DNA from: a virus
Length of the DNA: 39,628 nt
Direction: 5' to 3' (one strand)
Virus record (IMG/VR): IMGVR_UViG_3300020213_000055
Span: 1-39,628 of that record
Position 1 is the stretch's first letter, and each line of letters begins with the position of its first letter. The notes below the pieces were generated by a model, which saw only the letters and a program-made list of their open reading frames with translations, was not told the origin of the DNA and made no database searches. Positions 24,976 through 31,233 of the stretch are shown here, in pieces. The position numbers were made by a program, and so were the translations under genes.

Positions 24976-24994
24976 AAAAGCGCCGCGTTAACCG
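24976..24994. repeat. 19-bp direct repeat, right copy
   Basis: Exact match to 24274-24292, 39 bp before the stop codon of the primase-helicase gene. In the left copy the bases are partly coding (RHH C-terminus); here they are not. They may be binding sites or the edges of an acquired origin segment. Confidence 0.8.
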
Positions 24995-25033
24995 ATACCG
25001 CACAAACCGCTAAACGGAAAACGGAATTAAATT

Positions 25034-27154
25034 TTAAATAATTGAATTTTTGCGAGGAACGAAAAACTGCCTGTATCCGTTTCGCATTCTTTCTTTTTCC
25101 CAAGACTGTTTTCTTAGGGTTCTACAGGCTATTTTAAAGTCTCTGCTTGATGGTAAGTCTATTCCTATCTCCGCGCATACCTCACCTGAGGTCTTCCATT
25201 GTCCAAGGGGCGAAGTCCAGTCAAATGTCAGCAATATTTTCTCGGCGACGTGATCGGCCTCTTCAAAATTTAAATTGTGCGCATCGAGTTGTTCTTTTTC
25301 TTCCAAGGTCAAAACCCATTTTTCCCCCGCGTGGTATAGACTAAGAACTTCCGCCCATAGTTGCTGCATGTTTATATTATGGGCATAGTCAATGCTAAGA
25401 CATTCGATAGTCCAAAACCGTCTATTGCCAGTAGGATCACGTAAAAAATCTTTGTCGTTTACCGAGCCGTAAAAAACTGTGCGTCTCGGGTACCTAGATT
25501 CCAAAGCAGAAAATGGACGACGAATCACGTCCTCGCTTTTAGTTGCGAATGCTTTTAATTGCGAAATTTCCGCCTTTTTAAACGTCGCATCAATCTCGCC
25601 TAATTCCACAATCCAATTGCAAATAGCTTGGTAAACGCTATCTTTGTCGTCGGGGCGCAGAAATAAACCGTCTTTAATTACTTTTAAATGCGGGGGTACC
25701 AAACGCTTAAACCACGCGGTTTTCCCGCCGTATTGCGCGCCCTGAAATACTAGTATTCCGTGGGCTGAAACGCCATCGTGTTCATATGCCGCCGCTATAG
25801 CTGAAATGAGCCAACGTTTCATGAGAATTTCTTTCAACGGATCATCCGTAGATTTAACCGTGTCGAATAATTCCCGAAGCCGTGAATGCCCGTCCCATGG
25901 CTCGGATTCAATCCATGTCGCGACGGGATTATAAAGATTTGAATCACAAATGGCCGTAAGATAAGTTTTTAAATTTCCTATGGGAATTCGCACGCGCTCG
26001 CACCAATCGATAACATGTGCGAGAGATGCATTAGCTTCATTGTCCATTGAGAAAACAAGATTAGGGATTAGAATTTCTTCTTTTTTCTTTATAACGTTGT
26101 AGCGAACGATGATTTTAATTCTTCGGAGTAGTTCGGTTACATTATCGAGCGTGCCGTGACGCTTAAATGATTTAATATCCTCATCAGGGTATGGGTGATG
26201 AATTACGTACTGCCTGTCGAATGTCTCTACTAACTCGTTTGGAGAAATTGACTCAATTTGTTTTTGAACTCCTTCGGGTCCATCTTGCTTAAACAAATCA
26301 TAAAAATCAGTTGGTCTTTTCTCAAGGTCTCTAAACGACGGTACAACAAATTTACCTCCGCAAACTTGAGCCGCCTCTTCTGCTTTTTCTCTTCCTGTAT
26401 TTTTTTCGCTGAACTGGTCATTGTCGCCACAAATCACGATCCTTTTATTCGGGTATTTTACAGATATTAATTTCGCGACATGAGGGAGGTTTCCTGAATT
26501 AAAACAGCATAAGACTGATTCTTCCATCGCGATATGAATAGAAACGGAAGTTGAAAATCCTTCCGCGAGATATATAACATCTTTGACGGTTCCAATCTGA
26601 TGATACAGTCCCACTCTTTCCCCACCGTACAAACCTTTTTTTTCTGCGCCTTGACCGTATACGGTTTCCAAATTCTTAATATTCCCATCACAATCACGCA
26701 TAGGGATGACAATATTAAAACCATCAATTCTAGATCCGTAGAGTTCATTGAAACCTTTTCTTTCTAGGTATTCATTTCTTCCAAAGTTATCGGTTAATAA
26801 ATTCCACTTATCGTTAGCTTTAATTGCCGCTGCGCTTTGTAGCTCTTGTTTTTCTAAGAGGTTTTTTCTTTTAGCTTTTCTAATTTGTTCTTCGGCTCTT
26901 TGTTTGTCTTGTTTATCAAGTTTGACATTTGACTGAGCTTTAAAACTTTCTCCGCTGCGGTGAGAACCATAGAGGAAAATAAACCAATCAACTCCAACGT
27001 TATTAGTGTTTCTAAAGCCAGTATACCACCCGCTATTTTTAGAATCTTTTTCATCAATTTTAAATCTATGTATTTTTTCGTCTGGGATAAGTGGGAGAGA
27101 CGGGTTAATACCGTCGTTCATCATTTGGTTTATTATCGATCCTAAATCAATCAT
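25034..27154 (-). CDS. Bifunctional primase-helicase (Toprim + VirE-like P-loop)
   Basis: This 706-aa protein has a Toprim region (about 190-260) with the acidic residues E198 in VIYLAEGFSTS and D244/D246 in VICGDNDQ, and a C-terminal virulence-associated-E/SF3-like ATPase: Walker A GAQYGGKT (472-479), Walker B WIVELGEID (514-522) and the arginine-bearing DPTGNRRFW (573-581). The order is that of phage replicative primase-helicases. A start at 27154 has AAGGATAGGAAA upstream. It ends next to the candidate origin. Confidence 0.88.
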   Translation of the reverse strand: MIDLGSIINQMMNDGINPSLPLIPDEKIHRFKIDEKDSKNSGWYTGFRNTNNVGVDWFIFLYGSHRSGESFKAQSNVKLDKQDKQRAEEQIRKAKRKNLLEKQELQSAAAIKANDKWNLLTDNFGRNEYLERKGFNELYGSRIDGFNIVIPMRDCDGNIKNLETVYGQGAEKKGLYGGERVGLYHQIGTVKDVIYLAEGFSTSVSIHIAMEESVLCCFNSGNLPHVAKLISVKYPNKRIVICGDNDQFSEKNTGREKAEEAAQVCGGKFVVPSFRDLEKRPTDFYDLFKQDGPEGVQKQIESISPNELVETFDRQYVIHHPYPDEDIKSFKRHGTLDNVTELLRRIKIIVRYNVIKKKEEILIPNLVFSMDNEANASLAHVIDWCERVRIPIGNLKTYLTAICDSNLYNPVATWIESEPWDGHSRLRELFDTVKSTDDPLKEILMKRWLISAIAAAYEHDGVSAHGILVFQGAQYGGKTAWFKRLVPPHLKVIKDGLFLRPDDKDSVYQAICNWIVELGEIDATFKKAEISQLKAFATKSEDVIRRPFSALESRYPRRTVFYGSVNDKDFLRDPTGNRRFWTIECLSIDYAHNINMQQLWAEVLSLYHAGEKWVLTLEEKEQLDAHNLNFEEADHVAEKILLTFDWTSPLGQWKTSGEVCAEIGIDLPSSRDFKIACRTLRKQSWEKERMRNGYRQFFVPRKNSII

Positions 27155-27244
27155 TTTCCTATCCTTCGATGTGCAAGGTTGATGTTTTTTTTAAAAAAAT
27201 GTCCGAGTCCAAGCATCACCGAGGAAGAGCGCGCGCCGCTCATG

Positions 27245-27580
27245 TCACGGACACAGGGCAGTTTTAACTATTTGAATAGCATCGTCAAGATTTCTTATTT
27301 CCTCTGCGATACCGCCCATGCCGCGAATCATTTTTTGAAATGTTATTTGATCTTTCGACAACTTAGATTTGCCGGTTTTTATTTCTAACTCTAAGCGTCT
27401 ACCTGATTTTAAAATTCCCGTTAAATCGAATGAGCCGGGCAATCCGACACGAATAATTCGGTTCGAGTATAGATCACGAAAAACGCCGTTGATTTGTTTC
27501 CATAACCGAACCCCAGTCATGGAACCAATTTTTAAATGAATCTCATTCACTAATTGTTGATGCTCTTCAGTAGATCCCAT
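27245..27580 (-). CDS. VRR-NUC domain nuclease
   Basis: This 111-aa protein begins MGSTEEHQQLVNEIHLKIGS and has GLPGSFDLTGILKSGRRLELEIKTGKSKLSKDQ (in pieces), with the D...ExK catalytic set of the PD-(D/E)xK VRR-NUC family that cuts branched DNA. A longer reading to 27631 uses a TTG and a repeated Asn-Thr stretch and is not preferred. It lies 90 bp before the primase gene in the same direction, as in many phage replication modules. Confidence 0.8.
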   Translation of the reverse strand: MGSTEEHQQLVNEIHLKIGSMTGVRLWKQINGVFRDLYSNRIIRVGLPGSFDLTGILKSGRRLELEIKTGKSKLSKDQITFQKMIRGMGGIAEEIRNLDDAIQIVKTALCP

Positions 27581-27691
27581 ACTCTGATTCAATTTTGCTG
27601 TATTCGTATTCGTATTCGTCCCACCAATCAATGACGCGAATCAAAAAAATAAATCCAATTAAAATTAAAATTAATTTAAAAAAAATTAATT

Positions 27692-27955
27692 TCAATCGCT
27701 TTCGCTCCTGCTCCAACTCCAAATCCCGCTCCAACTCCAACTTAAGTTACGGCTACCGCTCCGACTCCATCCGCCGCTGCCGCTACCGCTACCGCTCAAG
27801 CCCCCTCTCCAGCTCCAACTTCCGCCCCAACTCCTGCCACCGCTACGGCACCCGCTATTGATCCACAACCCGCGCCTGCTCCAACTCCAAATCCCGCCCC
27901 TGTTTCCGCTTTTGATTCGGCACCAACTAGGTTTTCGATTTTGTGTTATTTGCAT
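27692..27955 (-). CDS. Gly/Ser/Trp/Arg-repeat protein, cassette 1, module 3
   Basis: This 87-aa ORF opens MQITQNRKPSW and continues as low-complexity dipeptides (GS, WS, RS). It ends SWSRSESD, much like module 3 of the second cassette. The ATG overlaps the stop of module 2 (ATGCAAATAA). Codon units are mostly six bases, such as GGGAGC and TGGAGC. The opposite strand reads as Ala/Pro/Thr repeats; the start codons, overlaps and direction of neighbours favour the minus strand. No known family. Confidence 0.6.
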   Translation of the reverse strand: MQITQNRKPSWCRIKSGNRGGIWSWSRRGLWINSGCRSGGRSWGGSWSWRGGLSGSGSGSGGWSRSGSRNLSWSWSGIWSWSRSESD

Positions 27956-28119
27956 TTGCTCACGCTACCGATCCCGCTCCTACTCCAAATCCAACTCCCG
28001 CCACCGCTACAGCTCCAACTCCAAATCCCGCTACTGCTCCCGCTCCCGCTCCCGCTACTGCTCACGCTCCCGCTCCAACTCCTTCTCCACTTCGGTTTTC
28101 GATATTGTGTTATTTGCAT
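27946..28119 (-). CDS. Gly/Ser/Trp/Arg-repeat protein, cassette 1, module 2
   Basis: This 57-aa ORF begins MQITQYRKPKWRRSWSGSVS and ends GIGSVSKCK. It is almost the same as module 2 of cassette 2 (29761-29940), with about 90 bp of nearly identical DNA. Its ATG overlaps the stop of module 1 and its stop overlaps the ATG of module 3, both through ATGCAAATAA. It has no Shine-Dalgarno of its own and probably depends on re-initiation. Confidence 0.6.
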   Translation of the reverse strand: MQITQYRKPKWRRSWSGSVSSSGSGSGSSSGIWSWSCSGGGSWIWSRSGIGSVSKCK

Positions 28120-28337
28120 TTGCTTACGCTACCGCTCCAACTACTGCTCCCGCACCCGCTCCCGCTCCAACTCAAACTCCAATCTAAGCTATCGCCCAAA
28201 CCCCAACTCACGCTTAAGCTAGCCCCCCAGATACAGCCCCCGCTTCGGCTACCGCTCCTGATTCGGCTCCCGCTCCCGCTACCGCTCACGCTTCGGCGCC
28301 CGCTCCATTTCGGTTTTCGATATTGAATTATTTGCAC
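28110..28337 (-). CDS. Gly/Ser/Trp/Arg-repeat protein, cassette 1, module 1
   Basis: This 75-aa ORF starts at a GTG within the last codons of the upstream gene (28328-28585) and begins MQIIQYRKPKWSGRRSVSGS. It ends SGSVSKCK. The middle is less regular (SGGCIWGASLSVSWGLGDSLD). It is the first member of a chain of three overlapping ORFs. Confidence 0.55.
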   Translation of the reverse strand: MQIIQYRKPKWSGRRSVSGSGSGSRIRSGSRSGGCIWGASLSVSWGLGDSLDWSLSWSGSGCGSSSWSGSVSKCK

Positions 28338-28585
28338 CCGAAACTCTCAATCGCCGAAAGTCTCACATACCAAAATTTGCAATTTAATTTCTGCTCATCT
28401 TTATATGATTTCAGAGTCCATTCGCCGGTCTCATAAACAATCGCTGGATCTTCAAGTTTTACACACGTTTTATCGACGCCTATTAATTTTCCTGTATAAA
28501 AATAATTAGCGCACATCAGCGTCACCTGTTGTCCTAATAAACTTGTTAGACCTTGTTTTTCTTCACTCGTTACTATCATTTGCAT
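28328..28585 (-). CDS. Small conserved phage protein
   Basis: This 85-aa protein contains LLGQQVTLMCANYFYTGKLIG, VKLEDPAIVYETGEW and VRLSAIESFGCK. It looks like a small beta-barrel and matches a group of short phage proteins with the pattern 'V.l.ca.Y.YtG.L.gv...cv.L.dp.iVYetG' that have no assigned function. It has a good ribosome binding site (AAGGAAAAAAACAA). The first repeat module starts inside its last codons. Confidence 0.75.
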   Translation of the reverse strand: MQMIVTSEEKQGLTSLLGQQVTLMCANYFYTGKLIGVDKTCVKLEDPAIVYETGEWTLKSYKDEQKLNCKFWYVRLSAIESFGCK

Positions 28586-28623
28586 TTGTTTTTTTCCTTT
28601 TCGTTATTTAAATCGATATCTTT

Positions 28624-28857
28624 TTATTTCCTGTGCTTATACGCAAGTGACAAAAGTTTATGAATCTCGCTGGCGCACGCACATGCCGCGTGAACAGTTT
28701 TAGGATTAATATTATCCTTCACTACACTTTTGCTTAATTCGAATAAGTGCTCTGCCAAGTTTATCGAGATAGGTGTTAGCGTCTTTCTCTCCTTTTCTAA
28801 CAAGGGAGAGTTCTCGTTTAAGTCCATGGAGCGGGTTTTTTCTGACACTTGATTCAT
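28624..28857 (-). CDS. Small hypothetical protein
   Basis: This 77-aa protein contains LTPISINLAEHLFELSKSVV and TVHAACACASEIHKLLSLAY, a helical pattern with 'naacncaseI.kll.l' seen in other small phage proteins of unknown function. It starts after GAGGAAATGTT. Its first 146 bases overlap the end of the basic ORF at 28712-29197 in another frame. Confidence 0.68.
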   Translation of the reverse strand: MNQVSEKTRSMDLNENSPLLEKERKTLTPISINLAEHLFELSKSVVKDNINPKTVHAACACASEIHKLLSLAYKHRK

Positions 28858-29197
28858 AACATTTCCTCAATTTCTTGATTCTGTTTTTCTTATACCAGCG
28901 TCTATGCAAACCATTCAGGGAAGCCCGTTTCATTATAGCCTCCCACTTCAATGGGTTTTTGGAGCGCCACGCGTTCACTCTCATAGTTTGATATTTGGGG
29001 TCTACCTCTTTTTTCCTGAGTGCCCATTCTCTCCACTGTCGCCTCCTCGATTCCCTGTACGCCGGGTTCTCTTGTCTCTGCGCCGCCGCGTATTTTCTCT
29101 TGTATATTCTTTTGTATTTTTTTGAGCCTTTGGCTAATCCGAGACTCGCTAACTCCGAAGCAATCGCCAACCTCTTTGTTTTTGAAACCCCATACAT
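28712..29197 (-). CDS. Basic protein overlapping the sigma-like gene
   Basis: The ORF is 161 aa. From about residue 27 it reads KKYKRIYKRKYAAAQRQENP and AYRESRRRQWREWALRKKEVDP, typical of basic phage proteins with repeated 'Y....R....W...N' units. It overlaps the sigma-like gene by 296 bp in the +1 frame. A run of seven A (T7 at 29117-29123 on the plus strand) at the point where the two frames both read well suggests a fusion by frameshift or slippage, or else a one-base assembly error. The true start is unknown. Confidence 0.5.
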   Translation of the reverse strand: MYGVSKTKRLAIASELASLGLAKGSKKYKRIYKRKYAAAQRQENPAYRESRRRQWREWALRKKEVDPKYQTMRVNAWRSKNPLKWEAIMKRASLNGLHRRWYKKNRIKKLRKCYESSVRKNPLHGLKRELSLVRKGEKDANTYLDKLGRALIRIKQKCSEG

Positions 29198-29549
29198 ATA
29201 TTAAAAAGAAAATTACTCTTTCTTCTCCCTGTAAGACTTCAACAGCTCGTTTAAAATCATACCCATTGATTCTAGCCTCCTCGCTTGATCCCGTAGAAGA
29301 AAGTTGTATTTCTTCCTCGTATTCGTCGTCCAATCGATTGAGCAATGGATCACGGCAGACGCCTCCAACAGTTCGTCCATAAATACCTCGAATAGCCTCG
29401 ATAACTCTTTGCCTTGCGGTTTGTTTCCAGTGTGGGTTTTTGAGGCCTCCCAAATAAGCCTCCTGAGCGATATCTTCACAGTCTCTCTGAAATCCAAGCC
29501 CTCTAGCAATGCTTCGATATCGGCGCAGCAATTTTTCATGATCTTGCAT
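28902..29549 (-). CDS. Sigma-70-like RNA polymerase sigma factor
   Basis: This 215-aa ORF has a region 2-like segment (LGFQRDCEDIAQEAYLGGL, about 18-36), then QTARQRVIEAIRGIYGRT, shared by phage sigma-like proteins, and a region 4 helix-turn-helix (EERVIFFLIYVWGFKNKEVGDCFGVSESRISQ in pieces, 108-140). After residue 150 it no longer looks like a sigma factor. It may redirect host polymerase to late phage promoters. Ribosome binding site is poor: AAGG directly touches the ATG. Confidence 0.75.
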   Translation of the reverse strand: MQDHEKLLRRYRSIARGLGFQRDCEDIAQEAYLGGLKNPHWKQTARQRVIEAIRGIYGRTVGGVCRDPLLNRLDDEYEEEIQLSSTGSSEEARINGYDFKRAVEVLQGEERVIFFLIYVWGFKNKEVGDCFGVSESRISQRLKKIQKNIQEKIRGGAETREPGVQGIEEATVERMGTQEKRGRPQISNYESERVALQKPIEVGGYNETGFPEWFA

Positions 29550-29569
29550 CCTTTTTGTTATTTAAAATT

Positions 29570-29770
29570 TCATTCGCTCCCGCTCCGACTCCAACTTCGC
29601 ATTCCGCCACCGCTCCAACTCACGCTCCAACTTCTTCTTCCGCTCCCGCTCCAGCTACTGCTCCCGCTCCGACTCCAACTCCAACTCCAACTCCCGCTCG
29701 TGCTCCAACTCCAACTCCCGCTCCTGCTCTTCCTACCGGCCTGCGGTTTTCGATTTTGTGTTATTTGCAT
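29570..29770 (-). CDS. Gly/Ser/Trp/Arg-repeat protein, cassette 2, module 3
   Basis: This 66-aa ORF begins MQITQNRKPQAGRKSRSGSW and ends SWSRSGSE. It parallels module 3 of cassette 1: same N-terminus (MQITQNRKP), same type of ending without SKCK. Its ATG overlaps the stop of module 2 through ATGCAAATAA. The sigma-like gene follows 20 bp later. Confidence 0.6.
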   Translation of the reverse strand: MQITQNRKPQAGRKSRSGSWSWSTSGSWSWSWSRSGSSSWSGSGRRSWSVSWSGGGMRSWSRSGSE

Positions 29771-29940
29771 TTGCTCACGCTACCGATCCCGCTCCTACTC
29801 CAAATCCAACTCCCGCCACCGCTACCGCTCCAACTCCAAATCCCGCTACTGCTCACGCTCCCGCTCCCGCTCCCGCTCACGCTCACGCTCCCGCTCCAAC
29901 TCCTTCTCCACTTCGGTTTTCGATATTGTGTTATTTGCAT
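29761..29940 (-). CDS. Gly/Ser/Trp/Arg-repeat protein, cassette 2, module 2
   Basis: This 59-aa ORF begins MQITQYRKPKWRRSWSGSVS and ends GIGSVSKCK, differing from cassette 1 module 2 only by a few substitutions and two extra residues. It is linked to both neighbours by ATGCAAATAA overlaps. A longer reading from a TTG at 29955 is possible but less likely. Confidence 0.6.
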   Translation of the reverse strand: MQITQYRKPKWRRSWSGSVSVSGSGSGSVSSSGIWSWSGSGGGSWIWSRSGIGSVSKCK

Positions 29941-30068
29941 TTGCTCCTGCTCCAACTCCTGCCACCGCTACCGCTCCAACTCCCGCTCACGCTACGGCTC
30001 CCGCTCCCGCTCACGCTACGGCTCCCGCTCCTGTTCCACTTCGGTTTTCGATTTTGTGTTATTTTCAT
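29931..30068 (-). CDS. Gly/Ser/Trp/Arg-repeat protein, cassette 2, module 1
   Basis: This 45-aa ORF begins MKITQNRKPKWNRSGSRSVS and ends SWSRSKCK. Its ATG overlaps the stop of the exonuclease gene as ATGA (30065-30068), so it is coupled to that gene. It is too short for most gene finders but continues the chain pattern exactly. Confidence 0.58.
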   Translation of the reverse strand: MKITQNRKPKWNRSGSRSVSGSGSRSVSGSWSGSGGRSWSRSKCK

Positions 30069-30946
30069 TTTGGATTTGTGACCTTCCAAAACTTTGTACT
30101 CGGCTTTCTGTATTGTTCTAAATCTAACCCACTCAGTACTTCTATTTTAGAATAATCAACATTCCCAATTCTGCTCTCGTGAGTAATTTTAATTCCAGCG
30201 CACAACAATCTAACGTAACCGCTTTTTCTGGCGTGCTCTAATAAGGTTTCCTTAAGGTGATCCCTCTCAATTTCCATCGCCTCTATTTGTTTGCACAATC
30301 TTTTATAGGCGGAGGATTCGAGAGACAAGCCTGTCAACGGCACAAAATCTTTATCGGATAGTTTAGGCGGCACCCGTTTTAAAACATTCTCATTCCAGAA
30401 AATATTCTCCAAATTAAAAAGATTTATTTGATATTCTGGATCGGGCATTACCTTGATGTGCGCGAGTTTTTTAGGATCTAAAATTTTATCGTGTCTGCCA
30501 TCGTACGGATACGAAAGGTAATGACACACAACCGCATTGGTAGCCATCAAACAGTGTTGTAACTGCGCTACATATTTATCAGGAACAAAACCCATTTTTG
30601 TACCCTCCCAATCTGCCTTGCCTGAAAATTTAATCTCAATGATTTCGGTTTTACACTCCGAATAACCGTCTAAAGATGCTCCTAGCCATGGGAAATCCTC
30701 TCTGACTACCATAGCGGGTTGATATGATTTGCCCGTTAGCATCTCGAATAGCGCACGGATTCTAGGTTCTAAGTCTATACCGACTTGCATAGCGTAATTT
30801 GTTTCGCTGATTGTAGGCTCTGCTAAAATTTTTTCCTCGTATAGTTGTAATATAGTTTTATACGGGCTGTTACCCATTATTATAGGAGCTTCCGAACCGC
30901 CGATCCTATTGTGCCGTTTTTTTAAAAATTCTAAATTATCTGACAT
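30065..30946 (-). CDS. YqaJ-type recombination exonuclease
   Basis: This 293-aa protein has the lambda-exonuclease-like YqaJ features: NRIGGSEAPIIMGNSPYKT (13-31), LEPRIRALFE, then WLGASLDGYSE (D93) and EIIEIKFSG (E104, K106), the PD-(D/E)xK active site. It would resect DNA ends for annealing with the Sak4-like ATPase and SSB encoded at 31230-32640. The start at 30946 has GAGGTGGGG upstream; a reading to 31000 lacks it. It is the first gene of the minus-strand early operon. Confidence 0.87.
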   Translation of the reverse strand: MSDNLEFLKKRHNRIGGSEAPIIMGNSPYKTILQLYEEKILAEPTISETNYAMQVGIDLEPRIRALFEMLTGKSYQPAMVVREDFPWLGASLDGYSECKTEIIEIKFSGKADWEGTKMGFVPDKYVAQLQHCLMATNAVVCHYLSYPYDGRHDKILDPKKLAHIKVMPDPEYQINLFNLENIFWNENVLKRVPPKLSDKDFVPLTGLSLESSAYKRLCKQIEAMEIERDHLKETLLEHARKSGYVRLLCAGIKITHESRIGNVDYSKIEVLSGLDLEQYRKPSTKFWKVTNPK

Positions 30947-30972
30947 TGTCCCCACCTCGCCCGATTTCGAAT

Positions 30973-31000
30973 AAAATATTTCATTTGAAATTAAAGTCAA
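30973..31000 (-). promoter_or_regulatory. Early minus-strand promoter
   Basis: Read on the minus strand, TTGACT (31000-30995), a 16-bp spacer and TATTTT (30978-30973) form a good promoter 27 bp upstream of the exonuclease start. Its -35 is part of the inverted repeat at 30996-31013. Confidence 0.6.
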
Positions 31001-31013
31001 TTAAATATTTGAC
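30996..31013. promoter_or_regulatory. Operator-like inverted repeat between divergent early genes
   Basis: GTCAA-N8-TTGAC lies between the two divergent operons and includes both -35 boxes. The Cro-like protein at 31060 is the obvious candidate to bind it. The half-site TTGAC is also the half-site of the inverted repeats in the iteron array, there in the opposite order. Confidence 0.55.
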
Positions 31014-31037
31014 ATATTCTCGAATCAAAATTAAAAG
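31009..31037 (+). promoter_or_regulatory. Candidate early plus-strand promoter
   Basis: TTGACA (31009-31014) is a perfect -35; 17 bp on, TAAAAG (31032-31037) is a weak -10. This would transcribe the Cro-like gene and the recombination genes that follow. Confidence 0.5.
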
Positions 31038-31059
31038 CTGTTTCATGGAAGAAATAAAA

Positions 31060-31233
31060 ATGCTTAAAAAGTGGATGAAACAACCCGGAAACACTGCCGT
31101 TAAAATGGCTATGGAATTGGAATACACATCGTCCACTACTATTAATAAATGGATAGAGAGAAATTGCATCCCGGCCCATCAGAGAACCAGGGTTTTAGAG
31201 CTGATCACAAGAAAAGGAGCATCACAAAAATGA
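31060..31233 (+). CDS. Cro/CI-like helix-turn-helix repressor
   Basis: This 57-aa protein reads MLKKWMKQPGNTAVKMAMEL then STTINKWIERNCIPAHQRTRV, the pattern of a small Cro-type helix-turn-helix (turn near MELEYTSSTTINKW). The start at 31060 is preceded by GGAAGA; a start at 31045 would add five residues. It sits in the divergent control region and overlaps the Sak4-like gene as ATGA. It may regulate both early operons. No CI-like partner was found. Confidence 0.75.
   Translation: MLKKWMKQPGNTAVKMAMELEYTSSTTINKWIERNCIPAHQRTRVLELITRKGASQK

Larger units (their letters stand above)
24573..25033. other. Candidate replication origin: A+T tract and flanks
   Basis: This stretch has no gene. It begins with short repeats of the word GGACTAGG (24600-24635), then about 90 bp made almost only of A and T (24648-24735) that would melt easily, then less ordered sequence up to the stop of the primase gene at 25034. 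Iterons followed by a melting region and a primase-helicase gene fit a theta-type origin. This is inferred from layout only. Confidence 0.6.

Noticed and set aside
27858-28326. Plus-strand Ala/Pro/Thr-rich ORFs (also 29304-30155)
   Set aside because: They run against the direction of all neighbours, have no ribosome binding sites, and arise as complements of the six-base repeats whose starts and stops make sense on the minus strand.
29213-29539. 108-aa minus-strand ORF inside the sigma-like gene
   Set aside because: It has a reasonable ribosome binding site distance but shows no recognisable domain, and the overlapping frame has clear sigma region 2 and 4 features.
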